From: JAWLAT01 sp041395325
GTDB lineage: Bacteria; Pseudomonadota; Gammaproteobacteria; Xanthomonadales; SZUA-5
DNA length: 64,000 nt
Assembly (NCBI GenBank): GCA_041395325.1
Contig: JAWLAT010000004.1
Location: forward strand, 62,001 to 126,000
Direction of reading: 5' to 3'
A program made the position numbers and the translations under genes. Numbering within the stretch: position 1 is the first letter of the stretch; every line of letters begins with the position of its first letter. Below are positions 34,717 through 43,242 of the stretch, in pieces. The notes beneath the pieces were generated by a model. That model saw nothing but the letters and a program-made list of their open reading frames with translations, was not told where the DNA came from and did no database searches.

Positions 34717-35352
34717 GGCCTGATCCACCAGCACCCGCACTGGCAAGACATCGAGATCATTGTCGACTCGCCGCTGGCAGCCAAATTCACCGCTGCCTAC
34801 CAGCAGCTGCGCCCCTGGTGGGACGCCGAGGCCCACGCCCGCGTTCGCGCCGGACGCCATCCGCTGTCCTTTGCCAACCTCTACACCGTCGACAGCTACG
34901 AAGAACACCTCAAGGCCGTCGCCTACCTGGCCAAGACCCGGCGCCCGGCCGTCGTTTTGGCAGCGAGCGGCATGGCCGCCGGGGGGCGCATCGTCAACTA
35001 CCTCAAGGCCATGATCGAAGACACGCGCCACGACGTGCTGTTCGTCGGCTACCAGGCCCACGGCACCCCCGGCCGCGCCATCCAGCAGTACGGACCCAAG
35101 GGCGGCTATGTGGACCTGGACGGCCAGCGCTACACCATCCGCGCCCGAGTCCACGCCATCACCGGCTACTCCGCCCACGCCGGCCAGGACGACCTGGTGA
35201 ACTTCATCGCGCGGATGCGCAAGCTTCCGAGAGAGGTGCGGTTGGTGCATGGGGATGAGGAGGCGAAGCACACCCTCCACGACAAACTGCTGGCGACGGC
35301 CAATGCCCGGCAGCAGTTCTTGCGGGTGAGTGTCGGACAGGCATGGGCTTGA
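34717..35352 (+). pseudogene. 5'-truncated second copy of the MBL/beta-CASP gene
   Basis: The frame encodes the last 211 residues or so of the MBL protein, from GLIHQHPHWQDIEII to the stop. It lacks the metallo-beta-lactamase motif HxHxDH and the first part of beta-CASP. A GTG at 34684 could start a 222-residue product, but it would have no catalytic zinc site. The stop overlaps the start of the ABC exporter at 35343. It may be retained only through that coupling. Confidence 0.85.
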
Positions 35353-35357
35353 ACCCC
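34717..35357 (+). repeat. 641-base direct repeat, copy B
   Basis: This is the partner of 33285-33925. It ends inside the first codons of the downstream ABC exporter. Copy A keeps the matching bases (GTGGGCATGAACCCC against ATGGGCTTGAACCCC), so an exporter gene once followed copy A too, or copy A was made from this junction. Confidence 0.88.
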
Positions 35358-37142
35358 TTCGAAGGCGCCCGCGGCTACCTCAAGGTATTTCGCCGTCACC
35401 TTGGCCGCAGACTCTACCTTGTATTCGTTCTGGCGCTACTTGCCGCGCTCACCGAGGGCCTTGGTATAAGCCTACTGTTGCCCCTGTTGGCGGCCGCCGA
35501 TGTAGGGCTCGGTGCGGAGACGTCGATTCCGCCGCTGCTCGTCCGATTGACTGACACGCTTGGCATCGACGAATCACTGGTCGGCATCTTGCTTCTTATC
35601 AGTGGCGTTTTCACGTTCAAGGGTCTGATCGCCTTCGGCTACGGTGCATACAATGGTCTGCTACAGGCTCAGCTTATGCGCGAACTGAAGGGCGGCATGT
35701 TCCGCGCCTGCAGCGAGATGAGCTATCGGTACTACTCCGAGCGGAGCACCGGCCACTTCGTCAATCTCATCAACGCCCAGATCTCCGCTTTCTACCAGTG
35801 CTTTGCCGCCTATACCAATTTCATCATCAACGTCATCAAGTCGTTGACCTACCTGTGCGTAGCGATGTTGCTGGCGTGGCGCTTCGGTCTGATGGCCCTG
35901 GGCGCCGGCGTCGTCCTGCTCACCTCTTTCCGCTATCTGAACGTTCAGGTCAAGGGTCTGTCGCGCAAGACTTCCGGGGAAATGAGCACGCTGAATAAGT
36001 ACTTGGTGCAGGCCCTACAAGCATACAAGTACCTCGCCTCGACTGGACAAATGCGTCGCATGGGTGATGGCGTCGAAGCCAGTGTGCACCGCGCGACGAG
36101 TTATCAGGCCAGAACGCATGTCTGGCAAGCCTTCACCGGCTCAATTACGGAGCCAATTTCGGTGTTCCTGATCGTGGTCATCGTCATAGTTCAGGTTGCC
36201 GTGCTCGAGCAGCCGTTGGCTCCCATCCTGGTGGCGATACTGCTGTTCCATCGCGGTATGAACTCGCTGATGTCGGTGCAATCGCAATGGCAAACAACCA
36301 TGGCGCACGTCGGGTCGCTGGAAATGGTGGAGCAGGAAATCGCGCAGCTGCGGCAGAACCGGGAAGCCGGAGGCGAGAGCAGCATCGGCCCGATGGCCGT
36401 GGGCATCGCCTTTCGCGATGTGTGCTTTGCCTATGACGCGCAGGTCGGCAATGTGATCGATGGCGTCAGTTTTCTGGTGCCTGCCAAGCAGACCATCGCC
36501 CTGGTGGGCGAATCGGGTGCCGGCAAGTCCACCATCGTGGATCTGATGACCCTGCTGCTGAAACCCAACGCCGGTAGCATTTCCATCGATGGCGTCGACG
36601 CGCGGGATGTCGAGCTGCGCAGCTGGCGCAGCCAGATCGGTTATGTCTCGCAGGATACAGTCGTCTTCGATGACACCATTGCCGCCAACATCGCCATGGA
36701 AGATCTCGATCCAGCGCAGGATCAGGCCAAGCTGGAGCAGGTCCGTTCGGCGGCACGGCAGGCGCGTCTGGACGAGTTCATCGAGTCGCTGCCCGAGGGC
36801 TATCAGACTGCCGTAGGTGATCGCGGTATCCGCCTGTCCGGCGGCCAACGACAACGCTTGTTCATCGCGCGCGAGCTTTACCGTCAACCTCGCCTGCTGA
36901 TCCTGGACGAGGCCACCAGTGCGCTGGACAGTGAGTCAGAACGTGGTGTACAGCAGAGTATCGAAGCGCTGCACGGCGCCATGACGGTGGTCATCATCGC
37001 CCACCGGCTGGCGACCATCCGGGAAGCCGATCAGGTGCTGGTGTTCTCCCAGGGCAGGATTGTCGAGCAGGGCACCTACACAGAATTGACGGCGCAAGCC
37101 GGCTCACGATTCAGCCGCATGGTTGAGCTGCAAGCGCTTTAG
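35343..37142 (+). CDS. ABC exporter, fused permease and ATPase (copy 2)
   Basis: The 599-residue half-transporter has about six membrane helices and a C-terminal ATPase. Walker A is ESGAGKSTIV with Lys395, the signature is LSGGQRQRL and Walker B LLILDEATSALD. It is the paralogue of the exporter at 30479 and shares the same layout with many substitutions, so the duplication is old relative to the MBL repeat. The ATG overlaps the truncated MBL copy by ten bases. Export of a lipid-linked glycan is plausible but unproven. Confidence 0.88.
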   Translation: MGLNPFEGARGYLKVFRRHLGRRLYLVFVLALLAALTEGLGISLLLPLLAAADVGLGAETSIPPLLVRLTDTLGIDESLVGILLLISGVFTFKGLIAFGYGAYNGLLQAQLMRELKGGMFRACSEMSYRYYSERSTGHFVNLINAQISAFYQCFAAYTNFIINVIKSLTYLCVAMLLAWRFGLMALGAGVVLLTSFRYLNVQVKGLSRKTSGEMSTLNKYLVQALQAYKYLASTGQMRRMGDGVEASVHRATSYQARTHVWQAFTGSITEPISVFLIVVIVIVQVAVLEQPLAPILVAILLFHRGMNSLMSVQSQWQTTMAHVGSLEMVEQEIAQLRQNREAGGESSIGPMAVGIAFRDVCFAYDAQVGNVIDGVSFLVPAKQTIALVGESGAGKSTIVDLMTLLLKPNAGSISIDGVDARDVELRSWRSQIGYVSQDTVVFDDTIAANIAMEDLDPAQDQAKLEQVRSAARQARLDEFIESLPEGYQTAVGDRGIRLSGGQRQRLFIARELYRQPRLLILDEATSALDSESERGVQQSIEALHGAMTVVIIAHRLATIREADQVLVFSQGRIVEQGTYTELTAQAGSRFSRMVELQAL

Positions 37143-37174
37143 ATTAAATCAGTTTGGAAGAATCCGGAGAGAAG

Positions 37175-37819
37175 GTGAAGACATCGATCGTTATCACCAC
37201 CTATAATTATGGTGCTTATGTTGAGCGTTGTATCCGCAGCTGCATGAATCAACGTCATGTCGAAAATAGCTGCGAAATCATCGTGGTCAATGATGCAAGC
37301 ACCGATGGCACCGAACAGATCATCGAGAAATTTGGTCGCTTCGCCAATATCCATGTCATCAACAACCCCGTCAACGTCGGAGTTGCTGAATCAGCCAACA
37401 TCGGGATTCGTGCGGCGGTCGGGCAGTTCGTAGTGCGCGTTGATGCTGATGACTACATCTCAGAATTGTTCGTTTACATGTTGCAGTGCTTTCTGGAAGC
37501 GAATCATGAAGTTCTGGGCGTCGGCTGTGATTATCATATCGTCGATGAAGATGAGAACGTCATTGAGAGATGCTCCAGCAACGAAAAGCCAATTTCCTGC
37601 GGGATACTCTACCGACGTGATCTGCTGGTGAGAGCGGGGCTCTACAATCCCGACTATCGCCATTGTGAAGAGGAAGAGCTGCGACGGCGAATTGGCAGCG
37701 AGTACAGCATTTTGCGTATTCCTTTGCCGCTTTACCGCTATCGAATGCATCGAAGCAATAAGACCAAGCAGTCGGATTATCTGGAGTTTCGCGATCGCTT
37801 TCGGGCGGGGCAACTGTGA
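37175..37819 (+). CDS. GT2-family glycosyltransferase
   Basis: The 214-residue GT-A protein has SIVITTYNYGAYVERC at the N-terminus, IIVVNDASTDGTE and the metal site VRVDADDYIS. It is short for a GT2 enzyme. The GTG at 37175 is preceded by GGAGAGAAG; a TTG at 37154 is an alternative. The stop overlaps the NeuA-like gene (GTGA), so it belongs to the nonulosonate-type module. Confidence 0.85.
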   Translation: MKTSIVITTYNYGAYVERCIRSCMNQRHVENSCEIIVVNDASTDGTEQIIEKFGRFANIHVINNPVNVGVAESANIGIRAAVGQFVVRVDADDYISELFVYMLQCFLEANHEVLGVGCDYHIVDEDENVIERCSSNEKPISCGILYRRDLLVRAGLYNPDYRHCEEEELRRRIGSEYSILRIPLPLYRYRMHRSNKTKQSDYLEFRDRFRAGQL

Positions 37820-38397
37820 GCGGCAGAACGATCGCGATCATCCCTGCCCGCGGCGGCAGCAAGCGCCTGCCCCGAAAGAACATTCAGCCGATCGCGGGCA
37901 AGCCAATGCTTGCCTGGCCGCTGGATGCGGCGATGAGTTTGCCGGAAATTGGGGCCGGCAACGTCTTCGTTTCCACTGAAGACCATGAAGTGGCAGAAGT
38001 TGCCAGGATCTTTGGCGCGGAGATCATTGAACGACCCGCCGAGCTGGCTGGAGATCAGATATGGACCGAACCGGTGATTCGCCACGCGGTGGAACTCGTT
38101 GAAGCTTCGAGCTCACCCGTCGACTGGGTCATCTGGATGAACGCCTCGGTGCCGGAAATTCAATCGGCGGATATCCTGCGATGCCTGCGTCTGTGTCAAC
38201 AATCGGCACTGCGTGAAGTCTTGACGGTCGATCGCGCCGGGCGGTCGATGTCAGCCGCGCGTGTGCTCAGTCGCGACGCTGTCTCGCAACGTGCCCTCAG
38301 CGTCAACTTCGCGGTCGTCCAACTGGACTACATCGATATTCACACTCAACACGATCTGGAAGCCGCAGAGGCGCGGATAAGGAGCCGGTCCACATGA
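37816..38397 (+). CDS. NeuA-like acylneuraminate cytidylyltransferase, short form
   Basis: The family activates nonulosonic acids as CMP-sugars. The 193-residue protein has the nucleotide loop IPARGGSKRLPRKNIQ, VFVSTEDHEVAEVA and ends DIHTQHDLEAAEARI, as usual. It is shorter than typical members (about 225-235). The shortening falls in the second half between VDRAGRSMSAA and VVQLDYIDIHT. The gene overlaps both neighbours by four bases. The exact sugar (sialic, legionaminic, pseudaminic or other) cannot be told. Confidence 0.82.
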   Translation: MSGRTIAIIPARGGSKRLPRKNIQPIAGKPMLAWPLDAAMSLPEIGAGNVFVSTEDHEVAEVARIFGAEIIERPAELAGDQIWTEPVIRHAVELVEASSSPVDWVIWMNASVPEIQSADILRCLRLCQQSALREVLTVDRAGRSMSAARVLSRDAVSQRALSVNFAVVQLDYIDIHTQHDLEAAEARIRSRST

Positions 38398-39080
38398 CAG
38401 TACTGGACGATAGCAACTGGAGTCACAAGGCCTGGATGAGCGTGGTTGACGCCGATCTGTTTGAGGGTCTGCTGCTGTCACGCGTCCGTTCGGGGCATAT
38501 CGATGTGCTCGAGTGGGGTAGCGGCAAAAGCACTTTCTATTTTGCTGGCCTGCTGGCAAAGCTGGGACACAGTTTTCGTTGGACGTCACTGGAATATGAC
38601 CGTGGCTATTTTGACAGTGATGTCGTTCCTCGCCTGACGGAACTGCCGGCCTGTAGCGTGTCCTATGTCGGTGGCGAGCGACGGGAACCGGTAGTCACGT
38701 CTCCGGGCGGTTCTGGCGCAGCACGGCAGCAAGTTGAGTTCATCGTGTTTGATCACGGCAAGCTGCAGCCCTTTCTGCCCGATCATCCCGAGGACAGGAC
38801 CGTCAACATGGACGGTTATGTGGATTGGCCGGTGGCTGCCGGTCGCAAGCACGACATGGTGCTGGTCGACGGGCGCAAGCGGCGACGCTGCTTGCTCGCT
38901 GCCAGCCAGCTACTGCAGGAGCAGGGGGTTACTGTGATACACGATGCGCAGCGGCCATATTACGCATGTGCCTACGATGCCTACAGATCACATCTGGCGA
39001 TTGGGGAAATCTTGCACATCTGCAGTCACATGGCAGAAAGTGAGCTGAGGCATTTGCTGACGGAGGTTCAGGGGCAATGA
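38394..39080 (+). CDS. Class I methyltransferase-like protein of nonulosonate module
   Basis: The 228-residue protein has a Rossmann-type motif I, VLEWGSGKSTFYFA, and SLEYDRGYF as a possible acidic loop. A late strand reads DMVLVDGRKRRRCLLAA followed by GVTVIHDAQRPYY. This fits a SAM-dependent methyltransferase, but the family is not identified. It is coupled by ATGA overlaps to the NeuA-like and NeuB-like genes, which suggests it acts on the same sugar. Confidence 0.6.
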   Translation: MTVLDDSNWSHKAWMSVVDADLFEGLLLSRVRSGHIDVLEWGSGKSTFYFAGLLAKLGHSFRWTSLEYDRGYFDSDVVPRLTELPACSVSYVGGERREPVVTSPGGSGAARQQVEFIVFDHGKLQPFLPDHPEDRTVNMDGYVDWPVAAGRKHDMVLVDGRKRRRCLLAASQLLQEQGVTVIHDAQRPYYACAYDAYRSHLAIGEILHICSHMAESELRHLLTEVQGQ

Positions 39081-39808
39081 GGTTGGAAATCATCGCGGAA
39101 CTGCATCCGCAGCATGGTGGCAAGGCCGGATTGATTCGCGAATTCATTCGCGAGGCAGCCTTGAATGGTGCCGACGTAGCCAAGTTCCAGCTCTATGACG
39201 CGGAGGCATTGTTGGGATCGGATCGCTGGAACTATCTTCAGCTTGATTTCGAGATGGTGAAGAAAATCAAGCGGTGGTGTGATGAAGATGGTATCGAGTT
39301 CATGTGCTCGGTTTTCGACGAAGAACGGCTGCAGTGGTGTGAGGAGATCGGCGTCAAGCGTCACAAGATTGCCAGTCGGACCGTCAAGGACCCGAGATTG
39401 TGCGAAGCGATCATTGCCACCGGCAAGCCGATAATCATGTCCTTGGGTATGCACGATGGGCAAGACTTGCCGTATGCCGATCACGCGAACATTTCATATT
39501 TGCACTGCAAGTCAAGCTATCCCGCATTTACGGAGGAGATGTGTGATTTCCCCGCTTCCTTCTCGGCCAATGGTGTTGCAGGCTACAGTGATCATTGTTT
39601 GGGAATCGGGGTTTGTCTGTTGGCGATTGCGCGCGGTGCGACGATCATCGAGAAGCACATGAGCCTGAACAAGGCGACACAGCTGGACACCGAGCGCGCA
39701 CATGTTTGCAGCATGACTCCGGCAGAGTTGGCGCAGCTCCGTCGTGTTGGCGGGGAGCTTTGTCGGATTCATGCCCGTGTGGGTGCCGTGGCTCCAAGGA
39801 AGCGCTGA
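39077..39808 (+). CDS. NeuB-like nonulosonate synthase barrel lacking SAF domain
   Basis: NeuB enzymes condense phosphoenolpyruvate with a six-carbon amino sugar to give nonulosonic acids. The 243-residue protein covers only the TIM barrel: IIAELHPQHGGKAGL, GADVAKFQLYD, HCKSSYPAF, GYSDHCLGIGVCLLA and ATIIEKHMSLNK are at the expected positions. The C-terminal antifreeze-like SAF domain of typical 340-350-residue enzymes, which contributes to the partner active site, is absent. The protein may use an altered substrate, or another protein may supply the missing part. Confidence 0.82.
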   Translation: MRLEIIAELHPQHGGKAGLIREFIREAALNGADVAKFQLYDAEALLGSDRWNYLQLDFEMVKKIKRWCDEDGIEFMCSVFDEERLQWCEEIGVKRHKIASRTVKDPRLCEAIIATGKPIIMSLGMHDGQDLPYADHANISYLHCKSSYPAFTEEMCDFPASFSANGVAGYSDHCLGIGVCLLAIARGATIIEKHMSLNKATQLDTERAHVCSMTPAELAQLRRVGGELCRIHARVGAVAPRKR

Positions 39809-39827
39809 GCGACGCGTGACATCGGGG

Positions 39828-40883
39828 ATGGGGGCGCGGCACGTCTTTCTGATCCCCAATGGTGTTGCCTGGTGCACCGCCAGCTTGATCGCAGCTGAGC
39901 TGGAGGACGACGAGTCGGCGCTGTTCGTTCTGTGCCGGTCTTTCGAGGCACCGAAGGTCAGTGCGGCAACCTGCAGAATGCCATTTCACTGGAATTCCTT
40001 TCCGCACACGCTCAGGGTGCCATTGGCCCGGGCGGCTCTGCGGCGATTCAGGGCCTGGTGGGAAACGACTGAGTCGGGTCAGTTCCACCTGTATCTGCCG
40101 CACTTCGGTATGCCCTACTACCAACTGCTAGCTGCCATGCCAGCTTGTCTGTCGGTGAGTTATATCGAAGAAGGGACCGCCGCCTACTACGCCGCGGGCG
40201 AATGGCGGGCCCGTCAGCGAGTACGGGGAGGCTGGAGGGGCAAGCTGATCTCTCTGCTTGGCTACGCCGGTGGCTACCGTCGTGATGTGGATCTCTTCGA
40301 GGATCAAGCACGTCGCTGCTACGGCCTCAACGAGGAATCATTCCCTGGCGCACGTCTTCGTACGTGGCTGGTTGGTGACCTGGCCGACCAGCGAGTCGAC
40401 TTTGACTGTCAGCAGTCGATGCTGATTGCGCCGAAGGCGTCCTTGTCCGGCGACTGGGATGAAGTGGCGCTCAATGCCGCCCTGGACGTCGTGGTGGCTC
40501 ACTGCCTAGAGCAGGAAGTCAGTTCGGTGGCCCTCAAGGCTCACCCTGCCGAGGGCGATGATGGAATGGTCACGTCGCTGTGCGAAAGCAAGCTGCACGC
40601 AGCAGGTCTGGCGGTGCAAAAGCTGGGCCAATCCGTGGTGCTGGAGGGCGTGCTGGCCCGACATGAGGTTCGCCTGTATCACATGGGATCGTCGATAGAC
40701 CTGTACACCGATCGACTGCGGGGTACTCCGATCTACATGGGCTTGCTGCGGCGCGATGCGGATGCCTGCGTGGCGAGGCATTTGGACCGCCAGCCGAAGG
40801 CGGCACGCAAGCTGGTAGAGGGTGCCATAGGGCGCGCCGCTCGGCTCATTGGCCAGGATCGCTCAGAGATCCGCCGATGTTGA
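39828..40883 (+). CDS. Candidate sialyltransferase-like nonulosonyltransferase
   Basis: The 351-residue protein has the three motifs shared by bacterial sialyltransferase families GT38, GT52 and GT80: an acidic-acidic-glycine motif (IEEG, Glu114-Gly116), an HP motif in LKAHPAEG (His239-Pro240) and a serine pair in YHMGSSIDLYT (Ser288-Ser289). The overall layout suggests a GT-B fold. It directly follows NeuA- and NeuB-like genes, which would provide its CMP-sugar donor. ATG 39828 is chosen; GTG 39816 is possible. No family was recognised from the full sequence, so the call rests on motifs and context. Confidence 0.55.
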   Translation: MGARHVFLIPNGVAWCTASLIAAELEDDESALFVLCRSFEAPKVSAATCRMPFHWNSFPHTLRVPLARAALRRFRAWWETTESGQFHLYLPHFGMPYYQLLAAMPACLSVSYIEEGTAAYYAAGEWRARQRVRGGWRGKLISLLGYAGGYRRDVDLFEDQARRCYGLNEESFPGARLRTWLVGDLADQRVDFDCQQSMLIAPKASLSGDWDEVALNAALDVVVAHCLEQEVSSVALKAHPAEGDDGMVTSLCESKLHAAGLAVQKLGQSVVLEGVLARHEVRLYHMGSSIDLYTDRLRGTPIYMGLLRRDADACVARHLDRQPKAARKLVEGAIGRAARLIGQDRSEIRRC

Positions 40884-42013
40884 CGCTCCATCGGGTGATC
40901 AACAGTGTGGTCCACCGCATCGAGGAGCGACGACGGCAGCGACGGGAAGCGCAGTTTCGCCCACTGGCGATGAATGCAGGCTCATTCGCGGAGCAGGTTC
41001 AATGGTCGCTGTCTTCTCCGGACGAAAATTCGGGATGGATCAGTACTTGCGGTTGTTGTGGGCAGTCACGCTCCGCGTCAGCAATGCCTGCGATCCTGCG
41101 TGAGGTTCGCGGCTGCCCTGCGACGGCTGCGGTGTTCGTGGGGCCGCGGCAGGTGTTGCAGGAGTCCCTGCTGATGCCTTCACGGCTGTCGTTGTTTGCG
41201 CGCGCGGGGGCGTTCGAGAAGCGCACTGAGTTGCGCATTCCGGGACTGGCGAGCTGTATCGGTGCCGGCGGCAGCCTGCTGCGCAAACACTATCACGTGC
41301 TGGTCGATGCCTTGCCGCGCTTGTACTGGTTGCAGCAGCTGCCGGCTGCCGAGATCGCAGCGCTCACACTCTGCGTGTCGCATCAATTGGGTCGCTATGA
41401 GGATCTGCTCAGGGCATTGCTGCCGGTCGGGGTGCAGCTGCGCTACGTCGACGACGACTGTTGGATTGCTGCCGATCGCTATCTGCTGCTGCCGCAGCTG
41501 TCGATGAGCTCCTGCGGGGCGTTGCCCGTGGGCTACACGGCGCAGTTGCAGGCTTTTGGTGCGCGATTCGCTGGCATGACGGGTCAACCGGCGCGCCGTC
41601 GTTTGTTCATTTCCCGGCAACAGGCCAGCATGCGTCGGATCTCCAATTTCGATCAGCTGGCGCCGCTGTTGCAGGCGCATGGGGTGGAGGTCGTGGCGCT
41701 GGAAACGCTCTCGGTTGCAGCGCAGGCGGCGCTGTTTCATGCCGCTGAGCTGGTCATTTCTGCCCATGGGGCAGGGCTGAGCAACCTGTTGTTTGCCTCT
41801 TCGGCGCGGGTAATCGAGCTGGCCGCGGCCGAACCCAGGCCTCACTACCGCTGTCTGTGTACGGCGATGGGGCATGACTACCGCAGCGTGGTCGTTCACG
41901 ACGGTGGCAAAAACGATGACTTCGAGCTGCCGTCTGCGCGGCTCGCGGCGCTTTTGAAGGAACTCGACGAGGAACCGGCAAAGCCGATCCGCACGCAGGC
42001 ATCGAGCGCGTGA
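40877..42013 (+). CDS. GT61-family glycosyltransferase
   Basis: The 378-residue protein matches the DUF563/GT61 pattern. It has KHYHVLVDALPRLYWL in the middle, RRRLFISRQQASMRRISN, and the C-terminal ALFHAAELVISAHGAGLSN followed by VIELAA. Bacterial members act in capsule or exopolysaccharide synthesis. The first 70 residues include a cysteine cluster (STCGCCGQS) not usual for the family. It overlaps the upstream gene by seven bases and the GT2 remnant by four. Confidence 0.85.
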   Translation: MLTLHRVINSVVHRIEERRRQRREAQFRPLAMNAGSFAEQVQWSLSSPDENSGWISTCGCCGQSRSASAMPAILREVRGCPATAAVFVGPRQVLQESLLMPSRLSLFARAGAFEKRTELRIPGLASCIGAGGSLLRKHYHVLVDALPRLYWLQQLPAAEIAALTLCVSHQLGRYEDLLRALLPVGVQLRYVDDDCWIAADRYLLLPQLSMSSCGALPVGYTAQLQAFGARFAGMTGQPARRRLFISRQQASMRRISNFDQLAPLLQAHGVEVVALETLSVAAQAALFHAAELVISAHGAGLSNLLFASSARVIELAAAEPRPHYRCLCTAMGHDYRSVVVHDGGKNDDFELPSARLAALLKELDEEPAKPIRTQASSA

Positions 42014-42189
42014 TACAGGCGTCGATCATCATCCCCTGCTACAACGCAGCGGCGACGATTCCCGAAGCCATCATGAAAATCCTTCTTAGGTCCTCCGCTG
42101 CCGTTCGAGGCCTTTCCTTGGCAGGTGGACTAGCCACCTTGCAGCGCTGTCGCGTGCCGCCCTCGGTGGAGCTGATTGAACTCGGCTGA
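42010..42189 (+). pseudogene. GT2 glycosyltransferase N-terminal remnant
   Basis: A 59-residue frame starts at GTG 42010, overlapping the GT61 stop. Its start IQASIIIPCYNAAATIPEA is a typical GT2 N-terminus and matches VSIIIPCFNAAATVVEA of the gene at 47892. After this, homology stops and the frame continues into unrelated residues until TGA at 42187. The rest of the gene is lost. The following 114 bases to 42303 hold only a ribosome binding site (GAGGAG) for the next gene. Confidence 0.7.
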
Positions 42190-42303
42190 AGTGCCAAATG
42201 TCACGCCGTTGGTGTACTTCCGTGGGATCGGCTACGCACGATCCCGGTCGGTCACCAAGCAATTGTGGATGGCCGTAACCGGCGGAGCTGAGGAGCGCTC
42301 ACC

Positions 42304-43242
42304 GTGCCGTGCCAGCTGAGTGTCGTTTCTCCAGTGTATGGCTGCGTAGGTTGCCTGGAGGATCTGGTAGATCGTATCGCCGCAGCCGTCCTTTCATTGG
42401 GCACCGAGTTCGAAGTGATCTTGGTCGACGACGGTGGCCCGGGTGAGCCTTGGGCGCGAATTGTCGAATTGGCGGCCAATCGACCCTGGCTGCGAGGAAT
42501 CCGGCTTTCACGGAACTTCGGCCAGCACAACGCAATTACCGCTGGACTCGCGGAGAGTCGAGGGCTACGCGTTGTCGTGTTGGATTGCGATCTGCAGGAC
42601 CCGCCTGAGGCGATCCCTGTGCTGCTGGCCGAAGCCGAACGTGGCCCCGACGTCGTCTTTGCTCGCCGACTCAACCGACGTGACGGGCTGTTCAAGCGCT
42701 TGCTGTCATGGGGCTTCTACCGCGTGCTGTCCTGGTTGACGAAGATTCCGCACGATCACAGCACCGCCAATTTCGGTGTCTACTCTCGGCGTGTCATCGA
42801 CGCAGTACTGGCAATGCCCGAAAGTGAACGATTCTTTCCATCGCTGGTGCGCTGGACTGGCTATTCGGTTTCTACTGTCGACGTACAGCATTCGCCGCGC
42901 GAAGACGGTCGGAGCGGCTATTCGTTGAGACGCCTGCTAACACTGGCCGGCAGCATCATCCTGGCTTACTCGGACAGGCCACTGCGCTATGTCGTCGGAA
43001 TTGGCGGGTTGTTCAGTCTGACTGCTTTCATCCTCGCAGGCATTGCAGTCGTACGCTACCTTCACGGCGACATTCAGGTGGCTGGCTATACCAGCATCAT
43101 CGCGTCCATCTGGCTGGTCGGAGGTGCAAGCATTGCTTGCCTTGGGGTGATCGGACTCTATGTCGGTAGGATCTTTGTCCACGCCAAACGTAGACCTCAT
43201 TACCTCATCGCATCGAGGACCGACAGCGCCAACGATGTGTGA
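42304..43242 (+). CDS. GtrB/DPM1-like polyprenyl-phosphate glycosyltransferase
   Basis: The family transfers a sugar from a nucleotide donor to undecaprenyl phosphate on the cytoplasmic face. The 312-residue protein has SVVSPVYGCVGCLEDL, VILVDDGGPGEPW, LSRNFGQHNAITAGL and DCDLQDPPEAIPVLL. Two C-terminal membrane helices follow (about residues 232-254 and 266-288), the usual GtrB layout. The GTG is preceded by GAGGAG. It is the first gene of a coupled cassette with a GNAT and a small transporter. Confidence 0.9.
   Translation: MPCQLSVVSPVYGCVGCLEDLVDRIAAAVLSLGTEFEVILVDDGGPGEPWARIVELAANRPWLRGIRLSRNFGQHNAITAGLAESRGLRVVVLDCDLQDPPEAIPVLLAEAERGPDVVFARRLNRRDGLFKRLLSWGFYRVLSWLTKIPHDHSTANFGVYSRRVIDAVLAMPESERFFPSLVRWTGYSVSTVDVQHSPREDGRSGYSLRRLLTLAGSIILAYSDRPLRYVVGIGGLFSLTAFILAGIAVVRYLHGDIQVAGYTSIIASIWLVGGASIACLGVIGLYVGRIFVHAKRRPHYLIASRTDSANDV

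Noticed and set aside
34684..35352. Functional 222-residue MBL protein from the GTG at 34684
   Set aside because: The N-terminal zinc site is absent and the first residues come from the end of the toxin gene in another frame.
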